This document shows, one piece after another, positions 15,328 to 22,752 of a stretch of DNA of 23,201 bases. Made by a program: the position numbers and the translations under genes. Positions within the stretch are counted from its first letter, which is position 1. Each line of letters starts with the position of its first letter. The DNA is taken from positions 1 through 23,201 of the forward strand of contig JAUZQT010000050.1 in NCBI GenBank assembly GCA_030950825.1. The letters are read 5' to 3'. The notes under the pieces were generated by a model. That model was not told the DNA's origin. It made no database searches and saw only the letters and a program-made list of their open reading frames with translations. The DNA is from Mariprofundaceae bacterium. GTDB taxonomy: Bacteria > Pseudomonadota > Zetaproteobacteria > Mariprofundales > Mariprofundaceae.

Positions 15328-16452
15328 CTATTCCGTTTCATGGTTGCCCGTTTCTAAGTTATCAGCAAGCTCTACACGAGACCCACCCAGCGCCTTGGCA
15401 ATATACATTGCTTGATTTGCTTCTGAAGCCAGTTTTCGCACTGCTTTATCGTCATATGCCGATGAAAATGCGATCCCTACACTGATCGTAACGCGCTCGT
15501 CATAGTGATCAATGGATACACAGGCCTGAAGCATGCGCTTGGCAATTTCTTTGCCTTTGAGCAGTGAGCAAGCAGATAAAAACAAAACAAATGCGTGTTC
15601 CCCCATGCGAATCAACACGTCTTGTTCGCGAAAACATGGCTTGACGGCTTGTGTGACATCAACCAACAACGCATCAGCCACAGCAGAGCCAAGATGCTCG
15701 CGTATCAATTTAAAATCATCAATATCAAAATGAATACATGTGACTTGTTTTTCCCGCCCAAACCATTGCGATAAGGGCTGGTGGCTATGTGGTTGAAAGA
15801 AACGTTGATTATGGGCACCTGTCAAAGAATCAGTGACTGATAAACGTGCCAAGCGTTCACGGACAATGGCGTTTTCCAGTGTTAGACCAATAATTTGCGC
15901 CAAGTGCTGTAAGAAATCGCTGCTCTGATCTGGAGAAAAACGCCCACCATCCAACGAGCCTATTGCCAGTACGCCAAAGGGCTGCGATAAGTTCCCTAGA
16001 ATCAAAAGAGCCATGGATGACAATTGGCTATCTCTTGCTTCAAGCCACGGAAAATTTCGCTCATGATCAAGCCTAAGCAACCAAACACTTTGGCTTGTTA
16101 GCCCCATTTTTTCGATTTCACCCTTTTCGACCCACACCAAATCTTGCTCGGATAAACCTGCCAATTGGTATTGACCCATAAAGCTGGAGCGATCAAACCA
16201 CAGCCGAACCATATCTAGTTCAAAGCTTGAACGAAGACTGCGCAGTAGGGTGAAACACAAGTCCTCAGCATCGGTCGCAGCCAGCACCTCTGATTCCAGT
16301 TGGAATAGCTTGGAGAAAAGCGCGTCATTTTCTTTTAAGCGCTCCATCATGTTTGCCACATATTGTTTTAACTCATGATTCTCATCCAAAAGTTTTTGTG
16401 AACGGCGTGCTATAAAATCATGTTCTACATTCTCTTTGCTTGTCTTTTTCAT
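15328..16452 (-). CDS. DUF484/GAF-like sensor with degenerate GGDEF domain
   Basis: A 374-aa protein starting at ATG 16450-16452, which overlaps the upstream stop as ATGA; a TTG start at 16485 is possible but unnecessary. Residues about 15-200 resemble DUF484, a GAF-like fold with a leading coiled coil (LDENHELKQYVANMMERLKEND, then LLRSLRSSFELDMVRLWF). Residues about 205-365 form a GGDEF fold (TDSLTGAHNQRFF, HFDIDDFKLIREHLG, TISVGIAF). The signature loop that should read GG(D/E)EF is GEHAF (284-288, within RMGEHAFVLFL), and the GHxxGD block reads GSAVAD. Diguanylate cyclase activity is therefore unlikely; a sensory or regulatory role is the better guess. The last gene of a tightly overlapping trio with the L,D-transpeptidase and TPR protein. 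Confidence 0.8.
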   Translation of the reverse strand: MKKTSKENVEHDFIARRSQKLLDENHELKQYVANMMERLKENDALFSKLFQLESEVLAATDAEDLCFTLLRSLRSSFELDMVRLWFDRSSFMGQYQLAGLSEQDLVWVEKGEIEKMGLTSQSVWLLRLDHERNFPWLEARDSQLSSMALLILGNLSQPFGVLAIGSLDGGRFSPDQSSDFLQHLAQIIGLTLENAIVRERLARLSVTDSLTGAHNQRFFQPHSHQPLSQWFGREKQVTCIHFDIDDFKLIREHLGSAVADALLVDVTQAVKPCFREQDVLIRMGEHAFVLFLSACSLLKGKEIAKRMLQACVSIDHYDERVTISVGIAFSSAYDDKAVRKLASEANQAMYIAKALGGSRVELADNLETGNHETE

Positions 16453-17771
16453 GGGGTAAGACTCTCTTCGAGCAAAATACGCCAAGGCTGCTGTTTATCT
16501 GTGCGTGCCAAATACAAACGTTTGCGGCTACTATCCTGATAGTTGCTGGAACGATAAAGCTGATTAAACTCCGCAACGACAACTTCGCCCTCTGGCCAAA
16601 TATTGTTATCGTGTATCAGTGTCAGGCCTGAAATATCAATATCAATAAATGATTTACTGCCATTAACGCGTTGTTTATAACGCTTCCAAGCAGCCAAATC
16701 ATACTTCCCTGAATGGAATTGGTCATGATAAAATGCCAAGTAAGCTGGTGTGTTCAATGTTGTCCAGTCTTTGCGCCATGCCTTCAACATTTGCTGCACA
16801 GAATGCCGCAATGCCCGACGCGCTTCGTTATTACCAAACTCAAAGTTATTGCCAACAATAACCCAGCTCTTACCAAGCCTTATATAGTCCGACATCACCA
16901 ATAAACGAGGGTTTGGCAGGGCAAAGCAACCTTTGGTATCACGGGGTGGGCGCCTTCCTACGCCTTTTGCATAGCCATGCATCCAAATGCCACTACCGCT
17001 TTTGCGATGCAGTACATCCAATGCGTTGGGATAGTCAATGGGATAGGCGACTGGGCCATATCGATTTTCGAGTTTTTTGCCCTGCAAACGCTGCACAAAA
17101 CGATAAACCCCATTGGGGGTACGTGCATCACCACGCACCTGTTTATCGCCTTTCTGTTCACCCGTTACCACATACTCATCAGCCACTTGTTCCAATATGC
17201 CAGCTGCATTCCGCGCATACACAAACATGCGTGAGCGTGCTTTATCAACAAGAAATATGCTGTAAATTGAGTCATCGACCTGCAATAGATCCAGGGGCAT
17301 GCCTTCATTAGTACCCAGACGCGCCAAAAAAGCATCCAGACGAACATCGGCTTCACGCAGTCCTTCTGACAAACTCATTGCTTGCAGTTGCTGTTGATCA
17401 TCCTGCATGCCTTTACCATAGTCACCAGCACTGGCAACCGCTTGCACGGCTGAGCGTCGATAGGCTTCTGCTTCTAACATGTCAAGTAAGGGGTCATGGT
17501 TGTTTGTGTAACCCTGTAATACATTCAGTGCCTGATTGGGTTGCCCTGCCCTCAAAGCTATCGTTGCTTTAAGTAATAATATTTCACTCTCTGTCAGCGC
17601 ACTTACAGCTGGACTCACACCTGCTTGTAGCAGTTGTAAAGCATACGCTTGTGATGTTGTTTTAACATGAAGCAAATGAGCTGATGATACTTTTTCATCT
17701 GCGTTAAGCTCACTTGCCTGCAAGGCAGGCGCGCACAGTAAAATTAAGCAACATATCCATATGTTTTTCAT
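16449..17771 (-). CDS. YkuD-family L,D-transpeptidase/L,D-carboxypeptidase with C-terminal NTF2-like domain
   Basis: A 440-aa secreted protein. Signal peptide 1-19 (CLILLCAPALQA). A helical N-terminal region to about 150 precedes the YkuD catalytic domain (about 165-310) with motifs TPNGVYRF, MHGYAKG (His265) and DTKGCFALPN (catalytic Cys282), the His-x-Gly...Gly-Cys arrangement of cysteine L,D-transpeptidases. Residues about 325-440 form an NTF2/SnoaL-like domain, the architecture of Helicobacter Csd6, which trims peptidoglycan tetrapeptides and affects cell shape. It therefore acts on periplasmic peptidoglycan, either as transpeptidase or L,D-carboxypeptidase; sequence alone does not decide. 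Four-base overlaps with both neighbours (start within the TPR gene stop, stop within the GGDEF start) indicate translational coupling. Confidence 0.88.
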   Translation of the reverse strand: MKNIWICCLILLCAPALQASELNADEKVSSAHLLHVKTTSQAYALQLLQAGVSPAVSALTESEILLLKATIALRAGQPNQALNVLQGYTNNHDPLLDMLEAEAYRRSAVQAVASAGDYGKGMQDDQQQLQAMSLSEGLREADVRLDAFLARLGTNEGMPLDLLQVDDSIYSIFLVDKARSRMFVYARNAAGILEQVADEYVVTGEQKGDKQVRGDARTPNGVYRFVQRLQGKKLENRYGPVAYPIDYPNALDVLHRKSGSGIWMHGYAKGVGRRPPRDTKGCFALPNPRLLVMSDYIRLGKSWVIVGNNFEFGNNEARRALRHSVQQMLKAWRKDWTTLNTPAYLAFYHDQFHSGKYDLAAWKRYKQRVNGSKSFIDIDISGLTLIHDNNIWPEGEVVVAEFNQLYRSSNYQDSSRKRLYLARTDKQQPWRILLEESLTP

Positions 17772-18781
17772 GAAGATATAGATATCTCAGAGATGATTTT
17801 CCAAGTGTTTTGACGCTGTTCTAATTTCAAAACTTTGACATTATTTCCATTATATGTGTCCGATTGAAACTGCTGCTTAAAGCGTATTTGGGCTGTTTTA
17901 TTATTTTCAGAAAAAACAATACTTAGATCACTTAAATGCACTTTAATATATTTTTTATGCGTAATCACGCGCTGTTTGTATATTTTCCATGCCGCCAACG
18001 ACGCATGTTTGGAAGTCGGCACATAATCATCGGCATAGGCCGAAAAATAGTCTTTCAAGTTTTGGCTTTGCCAAGCAGTTCGCCAATTCTCGATGGCAGC
18101 AAGCACTGCATCGCGCTGATTTACTACGCTCTTTGCCACATCTTCGAGCACTTCGGCTTTGAGATCAACATCAGGCGTAATGACTTTGTTTTGCCCTTTC
18201 ACAGGCTCTTTCTTGAGCGTAACACGTTGTGGTTCTTGATTGATAGACTCACCTGAACGCGGATCCCTCACATGCAACAGTCGGGTGTAGCGCAGCCGTA
18301 AGGCATGATCGTCTTTTTCTTGTAAAGCTTTTTGGTAATACTGCAATGCCAATTTTACATATAAATCACCAATATTTTCTTCAGCAACAGCATAACCAGG
18401 GTGCTTTTGTAAGGATTTCTCCAATTCTTGAATCGCAGCTTTCACATCACCAAGTTCATTATAAATGACTGCCAAATTATTATGCGGCTCTGCCAGATCA
18501 GCGTGTAGCTCAATAACCCTCCGAAAAGCCTCAATTGCTTGGTGATAGCGCTGGCTACGTGCATGCGCCACGCCCAATAAAAACCAAGCTTGGTAATCAT
18601 CGGGGACGGATTGTACTTGTTTTCTCAATAAATCAGATGCTGCATCAATGCGACCCAATGCCAGCTCTTGCTTGGCCTGATCTGCCACACTATTGGCCTG
18701 TGCCTGCCAAGGGCACAATAACAGAAGCATCAATACATATAATACACGATTCGGAGCCTTTATAGTCATGGCTGGATACAT
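17768..18781 (-). CDS. Secreted TPR protein with C-terminal NTF2-like domain
   Basis: A 337-aa protein. Signal peptide with hydrophobic core VLYVLMLLLLCPW and likely cleavage after AQA (about residue 29). At least three TPR units follow (AWFLLGVAHARSQRYHQAIEAF; PHNNLAVIYNELGDVKAAIQEL; AVAEENIGDLYVKLALQYYQKAL), then a charged linker and an NTF2-like domain (about 225-337). That domain is clearly related to the one in the next gene: both contain AAWK-x-YKQRV, a following hydrophobic strand pair and a terminal W-(R/K)-I-L/I-x-E. Probably a periplasmic partner or adaptor of the L,D-transpeptidase, with which it overlaps by 4 bp. ATGs at 18781 and 18769 are both possible; neither has a clear ribosome site. 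First gene of the trio, divergent from prmA. Confidence 0.8.
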   Translation of the reverse strand: MYPAMTIKAPNRVLYVLMLLLLCPWQAQANSVADQAKQELALGRIDAASDLLRKQVQSVPDDYQAWFLLGVAHARSQRYHQAIEAFRRVIELHADLAEPHNNLAVIYNELGDVKAAIQELEKSLQKHPGYAVAEENIGDLYVKLALQYYQKALQEKDDHALRLRYTRLLHVRDPRSGESINQEPQRVTLKKEPVKGQNKVITPDVDLKAEVLEDVAKSVVNQRDAVLAAIENWRTAWQSQNLKDYFSAYADDYVPTSKHASLAAWKIYKQRVITHKKYIKVHLSDLSIVFSENNKTAQIRFKQQFQSDTYNGNNVKVLKLEQRQNTWKIISEISISS

Positions 18782-19031
18782 TAATCAATTTTTCTAATTA
18801 TAACAAACTTCCCTTTGGTCAAGGCCTTAGTCTGAATTGTTCACAAATGAATTGATGAGGCTTTTTAGCTGCTCAAGTTATTCCGTGCCCATTTCTAAGC
18901 AAGGTGGCAACACCAGTGAATAATGCGAGTTAGAAATACTGAATAATTGCCTTTCAAGCATATGGAATACGTGAAAGACTGTCGAAAAAATATCACCACT
19001 CTGCCCAGTTTCGGTGTATCAAAGGAATAAA

Positions 19032-19913
19032 ATGCCAGAAATAACATGTTTGGAGCTTCGCATAGAAGGCAGTGCCGTTGATGAGCACTCTTTTCTAAAG
19101 CTTGCGGAATCTCAACACACCTTGGGAACATCCATCGAAACAGATTATGATAGCAATGTTGAAAGCCATATCGCTTGGTTCCCACTCAGTGATCAATTCA
19201 ACTTAGAAGAGCAGCGCGCGCGCCTTGCAGCAGGCTCTTTGCTACTTGGCGCAAAACCTGAACAGGTTAAAATAACGCTTTTGGGGGATGATTGGGAGAC
19301 TGCTTGGCAAAAATATTGGAAAGCCATGCCAGTCGGTGAGCGCTTGTGGGTACGCCCATCTTTTTGTGAGCCACCAAGCGGTAATCGCATCGATATTGTG
19401 CTTGATCCAGGCATGGCATTTGGCACAGGAACGCACCCAACCACCTATTTATGCTTAGAAGCGATTGAGCGTTACTCCCTGCAACACGTGCCAAGTAGTG
19501 TATTGGATATGGGAGCTGGTTCAGGACTTTTGGCAATTACCGCTGGAAAGATGGGGGCAAGTGATATTCATGCCATTGATTATGACCCTGTCTCTGTTGA
19601 AGCCAGTCGCGTTAATGCAGCCATCAATCACGTCCAGCTAACATCGACGCTGGGAGATACGCCACCAGCGCGAACCTTTGAGCTGGTGATTGCCAATATT
19701 CTCGCAGGGCCACTGCTTGGCATGGCCGAGCCTCTGGCTTCCTGCGTTGAAAAAGAGCTTATTTTGTCGGGGCTATTAAAAAGTCAGGTTGCACTCAATA
19801 TCCGCACCTATGAAGCACTGGGGTTAAAGCATTTGCGCACATGCACTATGGGTGATTGGGCATGTGTGACGTTTGCGTGCGGCGCGCAGAAAGGCTTTGA
19901 GGATGACGAATAA
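19032..19913 (+). CDS. prmA: Ribosomal protein L11 methyltransferase
   Basis: A 293-aa protein, the same length as E. coli PrmA, when started at ATG 19032, which has AAGGA at 19022-19026; a GTG at 19014 is in frame but lacks such support. PrmA uses S-adenosylmethionine to trimethylate amino groups of ribosomal protein L11. Motifs: the substrate-loop hallmark DPGMAFGTGTHPTT, SAM motif I VLDMGAGSGLLAI, the acidic AIDYDP that holds the ribose, and the active-site NILAGPL. The N-terminal ferredoxin-like L11-binding domain occupies roughly the first 90 residues (WETAWQKYWKAMPVGERLWVRP bridges to the catalytic domain). It stands alone, divergent from the TPR gene and upstream of the metal-resistance block, which is probably an addition. 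Confidence 0.97.
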   Translation: MPEITCLELRIEGSAVDEHSFLKLAESQHTLGTSIETDYDSNVESHIAWFPLSDQFNLEEQRARLAAGSLLLGAKPEQVKITLLGDDWETAWQKYWKAMPVGERLWVRPSFCEPPSGNRIDIVLDPGMAFGTGTHPTTYLCLEAIERYSLQHVPSSVLDMGAGSGLLAITAGKMGASDIHAIDYDPVSVEASRVNAAINHVQLTSTLGDTPPARTFELVIANILAGPLLGMAEPLASCVEKELILSGLLKSQVALNIRTYEALGLKHLRTCTMGDWACVTFACGAQKGFEDDE

Positions 19914-20001
19914 AGTGGATATATCGGATAAGAGCTGAATAGTTACAATAAAAGTTCCTTATTTCGACAGCCTAAGTTTTTCCCTAAGCTTATAGGGTGC
20001 T

Positions 20002-20070
20002 TTGCGCGCCTTGACGTTGAATAAAAAGCCTGCGCTTTAAATGCACAAGTTATTTAATTCCCGTTCCTAA
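20002..20070 (+). repeat. Left-truncated second copy of the MITE-like element
   Basis: This 69-bp stretch matches 5101-5169 at about 85% by eye, ending in the identical right terminus GTTATTTAATTCCCGTTCC (20049-20067) followed by TAA. The left terminus is not found; instead a near-palindrome CCCTAAGCTTATAGGG lies at 19982-19997. It marks the junction between prmA and the metal-resistance block. Confidence 0.75.
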
Positions 20071-20085
20071 AAAAACAGTATTTTG

Positions 20086-20115
20086 AATGTCCGCTTTCGG
20101 CCAAAAACGGACATT
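20086..20115. promoter_or_regulatory. 8-bp dyad upstream of arsR
   Basis: AATGTCCG (20086-20093) pairs with CGGACATT (20108-20115) across a 14-base loop rich in C/G then A. It lies 27 bp before the arsR ATG. It could be an operator, a transcript hairpin, or a dispersed palindromic repeat: from memory, similar AATGTCCG...CGGACATT palindromes occur repeatedly in gammaproteobacterial genomes. It does not match the usual AT-rich ArsR box. Confidence 0.4.
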
Positions 20116-20142
20116 TAAATTGATTGAAGCTAAAGTTCAGCA

Positions 20143-20463
20143 ATGAATCTAAGCCAACTGTTTAAAGGATTGTCTGATCCTATTCGATTAAGGATAGCGC
20201 ATCTTCTTTGTCAAAAAGGTGAGCTATGTGTTTGTCATCTTACCGACACGCTTTCTCTACCTCAAAGCACAGTCTCACGACACCTTAACACCCTAAAGAA
20301 CGCTGGACTGGTTGAGGCAGAGCGTAGAGGCAAGTGGGTGTACTATCAAATGAAGAACTCAGATGATTATGTGGTGGCTATTTCCGAGATGATTAAAAAC
20401 AGTTCATTATCTGATGGACAACTACAGCAAGACCTTGCCAATCTAAAAAAGGTAATCTATTAA
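20143..20463 (+). CDS. arsR: ArsR, arsenite-responsive repressor
   Basis: A 106-aa winged-helix SmtB/ArsR-family repressor. The metal-binding motif ELCVCHL (the ELCVCDL signature, with a Cys pair in the DNA-recognition region) is at residues 27-33, followed by the recognition helix LPQSTVSRHLNTLKNAGLV and the wing AERRGKWVYYQM. Binding of As(III) or Sb(III) by the cysteines releases DNA. The Asp of the signature is His here, a mild variation. First gene of arsR-acr3-arsC on the same strand, so it most likely autoregulates this operon. No strong Shine-Dalgarno sequence precedes the ATG. Confidence 0.95.
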   Translation: MNLSQLFKGLSDPIRLRIAHLLCQKGELCVCHLTDTLSLPQSTVSRHLNTLKNAGLVEAERRGKWVYYQMKNSDDYVVAISEMIKNSSLSDGQLQQDLANLKKVIY

Positions 20464-20467
20464 TTTA

Positions 20468-20489
20468 CATATCCGCATAAGTAGATATG
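20468..20489. promoter_or_regulatory. Possible internal operator between arsR and acr3
   Basis: CATATC (20468-20473) and GATATG (20484-20489) form a perfect 6-bp inverted repeat spaced by 10 bases, just after the arsR stop and 33 bp before acr3. The AT-rich halves and spacing are compatible with an ArsR/SmtB-type site or a small hairpin. No clear promoter hexamers accompany it. Confidence 0.25.
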
Positions 20490-20521
20490 ATCACGCCTGT
20501 TATTTCAATATAGGAGTCATC

Positions 20522-21562
20522 ATGTCATCTAAAAGCAACGCAATGGGGCTGTTTTCCCGTTTTCTTACCATCTGGATATTTCTTGCCATCGCCATGGGTA
20601 TAGCTCTTGGCAGTTGGATGCCAAAAGTTTTTCAGGAGATAGGCAGCATAGAGCTTGCGCACATCAATCTAGCTGTCGCTATATTGGTTTTGGTTATGAT
20701 TTTGCCCATGTTGCTCAAAATTGATTTTACCTCCTTACATGAAGTTTGGCAGCAACGGCGCGGTATTGCGGTTACCCTCGGTGTGAACTGGCTGTTCAAA
20801 CCTTTTTTCATGGCCTTATTGGGATACATCTTTATTTATCATGTATTCATTTCGTTCCTTGATGCAAAGATGTTGGATGGTTACTTCGCTGGTTTAGTGA
20901 TTCTAGCCGCAGCGCCATGCACAGCGATGGTCTTTGTCTGGTCAAAATTAACCCAAGGCGATGCCCAATTCACACTTTCTCAAGTGGCACTTAATGACGT
21001 GGTGATGGTCTTTGCTTTTGCACCAATTGTTGCTTTGCTACTTGGTTTCGCTTCGGTAACTATTCCTTGGGATACGTTGCTCCTTTCGGTTCTAATCTAC
21101 ATTTTAGCACCAGTTCTGGTGGCATACTTATGGAGAAAACATCTGCTAAAGAGGGGGGCTTTTGATATTGTATTGAAGCGTGTGGATCCTTTGTCTATGG
21201 CTGCACTACTGCTTACCGTGGTGTTGCTTTTCGCATTTCAAGGGCAACAGATTCTTCGGCAACCCTTGGTGATTGCCATCTTGGCAGTACCGATTGTGAT
21301 ACAGGTATATGTGACGTTTGGACTGGCTTATCTGTTAAACCGAAGGCTTGGGGTACAGCATAATGTCGCGGCACCATCTGCCTTAATTGGTGCATCAAAT
21401 TTCTTTGAGTTGGCAGTCGCAACAGCTATTGCATTGTTTGGTTTTGAATCTGGAGCAGCGTTGGCAACGGTTGTTGGTGTACTTGTTGAAGTACCTGTGA
21501 TGTTAACGTTGGTATTTATCGTGAACCAGAGCAAAATTTGGTATGAAAAGGATATAACATGA
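20522..21562 (+). CDS. acr3: ACR3-family arsenite efflux permease
   Basis: A 346-aa protein with about ten hydrophobic segments, an inner-membrane arsenite exporter of the ACR3 (bile/arsenite/riboflavin transporter) family, unrelated to E. coli ArsB though often called arsB. Family marks: WLFKPFFMALLGY, the essential cysteine in AAAPCTAMVFVWSKL (Cys133), QVALNDVVMVFAFAPIVALLLG, and the TM9 motif IGASNFFELAVATAIALFG with its conserved Glu. The ATG at 20522 is preceded by TAGGAG with good spacing. Its stop overlaps the arsC start as ATGA, so the two are translated together. Exports As(III) made by ArsC. Confidence 0.95.
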   Translation: MSSKSNAMGLFSRFLTIWIFLAIAMGIALGSWMPKVFQEIGSIELAHINLAVAILVLVMILPMLLKIDFTSLHEVWQQRRGIAVTLGVNWLFKPFFMALLGYIFIYHVFISFLDAKMLDGYFAGLVILAAAPCTAMVFVWSKLTQGDAQFTLSQVALNDVVMVFAFAPIVALLLGFASVTIPWDTLLLSVLIYILAPVLVAYLWRKHLLKRGAFDIVLKRVDPLSMAALLLTVVLLFAFQGQQILRQPLVIAILAVPIVIQVYVTFGLAYLLNRRLGVQHNVAAPSALIGASNFFELAVATAIALFGFESGAALATVVGVLVEVPVMLTLVFIVNQSKIWYEKDIT

Positions 21563-21969
21563 AACAGAAAGTATTATTTCTTTGCACAGGCAATTCCTGC
21601 CGCTCACAGATGGCCGAAGGATGGTTGAAACAATTGGGAGGAGATCGTTTTGACGTTTACTCGGCAGGTATTGTTGCCCATGGTAAAAATCCGCGTGCAA
21701 TTGCTGTCATGAAAGAGGCTGGTGTCGATATAAGTAAACAACAGTCTGAACAACTCGATTCATTTATGTTAAATAAGCTGGATCTCTTGGTGACGGTGTG
21801 TGGCAATGCAGATAAGACGTGCCCAGCTATTCCAGTCAGTTGTGAAAAACAACACTGGCCTTTTGATGATCCTGCAAAGGCAACGGGTAGCGAAGAGCAA
21901 GTCATGACTGCGTTTCGTCGCGTGCGTGATCAGGTTTGTGGCAGAATAAAGATCTTTGTGAATAAATAA
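21559..21969 (+). CDS. arsC: Arsenate reductase, thioredoxin-coupled LMW-phosphatase type
   Basis: A 136-aa cytoplasmic enzyme reducing arsenate to arsenite. The phosphatase-like P-loop CTGNSCRSQMAEG (Cys9 to Arg15) starts the protein, and the redox pair Cys81 and Cys88 (VCGNADKTCP) matches the Cys10/Cys82/Cys89 triad of Staphylococcus pI258 ArsC. It also keeps the HWPFDDPAKATG loop with the general acid Asp. This makes it the thioredoxin-dependent class, not the glutaredoxin-dependent E. coli type. Overlaps the acr3 stop by 4 bp. No terminator is visible before merR, 47 bp downstream, so ars transcripts may read into the mer genes. Confidence 0.96.
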   Translation: MKQKVLFLCTGNSCRSQMAEGWLKQLGGDRFDVYSAGIVAHGKNPRAIAVMKEAGVDISKQQSEQLDSFMLNKLDLLVTVCGNADKTCPAIPVSCEKQHWPFDDPAKATGSEEQVMTAFRRVRDQVCGRIKIFVNK

Positions 21970-21978
21970 TAGTTTTTC

Positions 21979-22010
21979 TTGACCCTTGAGTATGCTCCAT
22001 GCTTTATCAT
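21979..22010 (+). promoter_or_regulatory. MerR/ZntR-type promoter-operator
   Basis: TTGACC (-35, 21979-21984) and TATCAT (-10, 22005-22010) are separated by 20 bp, longer than the usual 17, the hallmark of MerR-family activated promoters. The spacer holds an imperfect dyad, ACCCTTGAG-TATG-CTCCATGCT (21982-22003), closely resembling the ZntR operator of zntA (TTGAC-x-CT-x-GAGT-xxx-CTCCA), which also has a 20-bp spacer. It lies before merR and the co-directional merT-merP, so MerR would control its own operon. The expected start point is about 22017, the merR initiation codon. Confidence 0.75.
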
Positions 22011-22016
22011 TCGCCC

Positions 22017-22412
22017 ATGAAGATTGGTGAATTGTCCAGACAGGCGGCTGTGTCCATTGATACAATTCGTTATTATGAACAACGAGAGCTTATTCCTGAG
22101 CCAATGCGTACGCCTTCTGGCTACCGTCAATATTCAACAGAAGATGTGAAACGGCTGAAATTTATTGCGCAGGCCAAGGAGCTTGGTTTTACGCTGAAGG
22201 AAACAGGCCAGTTGCTCTCCCTTCACACCGATGCGTGTAACTGTGCTGAGGTACGGGCTGTCGCTGAAGCCAAAGCCAATGAGATCGAAGTGCGAATTCG
22301 TAAACTATCCCAGATGCGTCAAGTGTTGCTAACGTTGGCTAAACAATGTGAACAGTCCTCTGATACTGACCCATGCCCCATTCTGAAATCGTTGGAGGAC
22401 AACCTTGAATAA
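22017..22412 (+). CDS. merR: MerR, mercury-responsive regulator
   Basis: A 131-aa MerR-family activator/repressor. N-terminal winged helix (MKIGELSRQAAVSIDTIRYYEQREL, GYRQYSTEDVKRLKFI), a dimerisation helix and three key cysteines, Cys76, Cys111 and Cys120. Their spacings (35 and 9) equal those of the Hg(II)-binding Cys82/117/126 of Tn501/Tn21 MerR, and DPCPILKSLE matches the C-terminal SCPLIxSL segment. ATG 22017 is chosen over ATG 21999 because the latter lies inside the operator and upstream of the predicted transcription start; it also gives the canonical MKIGELS start. Unlike Tn21, merR is not divergent from but in line with merT and merP. It overlaps merT by 8 bp. Confidence 0.92.
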   Translation: MKIGELSRQAAVSIDTIRYYEQRELIPEPMRTPSGYRQYSTEDVKRLKFIAQAKELGFTLKETGQLLSLHTDACNCAEVRAVAEAKANEIEVRIRKLSQMRQVLLTLAKQCEQSSDTDPCPILKSLEDNLE

Positions 22413-22740
22413 CACTGAAGCAAAGAAAATAAATACCCCACTGGTTGGCGCAATTATCGCTGGTGGCTTGGCATCTGCCTGTTGTATCGGGCCATTGATT
22501 GTGGTGCTGCTTGGTTTGGGCTCTGCATCGGCATTCATTGCCATGGAACCCTATCGGCCCCTATTCGGTGCCATCACACTTGCCTTGATTGCTTGGGCAG
22601 GCTGGCATCACTGGCAGGGCAGAAAAGTCTGCATTGCCAATGGATGTCCACCCAAAAAGCCCATTCTGCTATTGGTGTTGGGTGGTTTTGCCATTCTGCT
22701 TCTGATTTCACCCTCATTGCTACCCTATCTTATTAAATAA
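22405..22740 (+). CDS. merT: MerT, inner-membrane mercuric ion transporter
   Basis: A 111-aa protein with three membrane helices. The vicinal cysteine pair in helix 1 (ASACCIGPL, Cys26-Cys27) and the second pair in the loop after helix 2 (Cys76 and Cys81 in KVCIANGCPP) are the Hg(II) relay of MerT, taking mercury from MerP and passing it inward. The start is TTG at 22405, supported by GGAGG at 22394-22398 six bases upstream inside merR; no nearby ATG gives the conserved N-terminus. The rare start codon and overlap suggest expression is kept low and coupled to merR. Followed after 12 bp by merP. Confidence 0.93.
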   Translation: MNNTEAKKINTPLVGAIIAGGLASACCIGPLIVVLLGLGSASAFIAMEPYRPLFGAITLALIAWAGWHHWQGRKVCIANGCPPKKPILLLVLGGFAILLLISPSLLPYLIK

Positions 22741-22752
22741 GGAGATTTTCTT

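Noticed and set aside
1181..20506. The 16-mer TCACGCCTGTTATTTC occurs at 1181-1196 (inside the lipoprotein gene) and at 20491-20506 (before acr3).
   Set aside because: One copy is coding and the flanks share nothing. A single 16-base match in a 23-kb window is within reach of chance, so no repeat is called.
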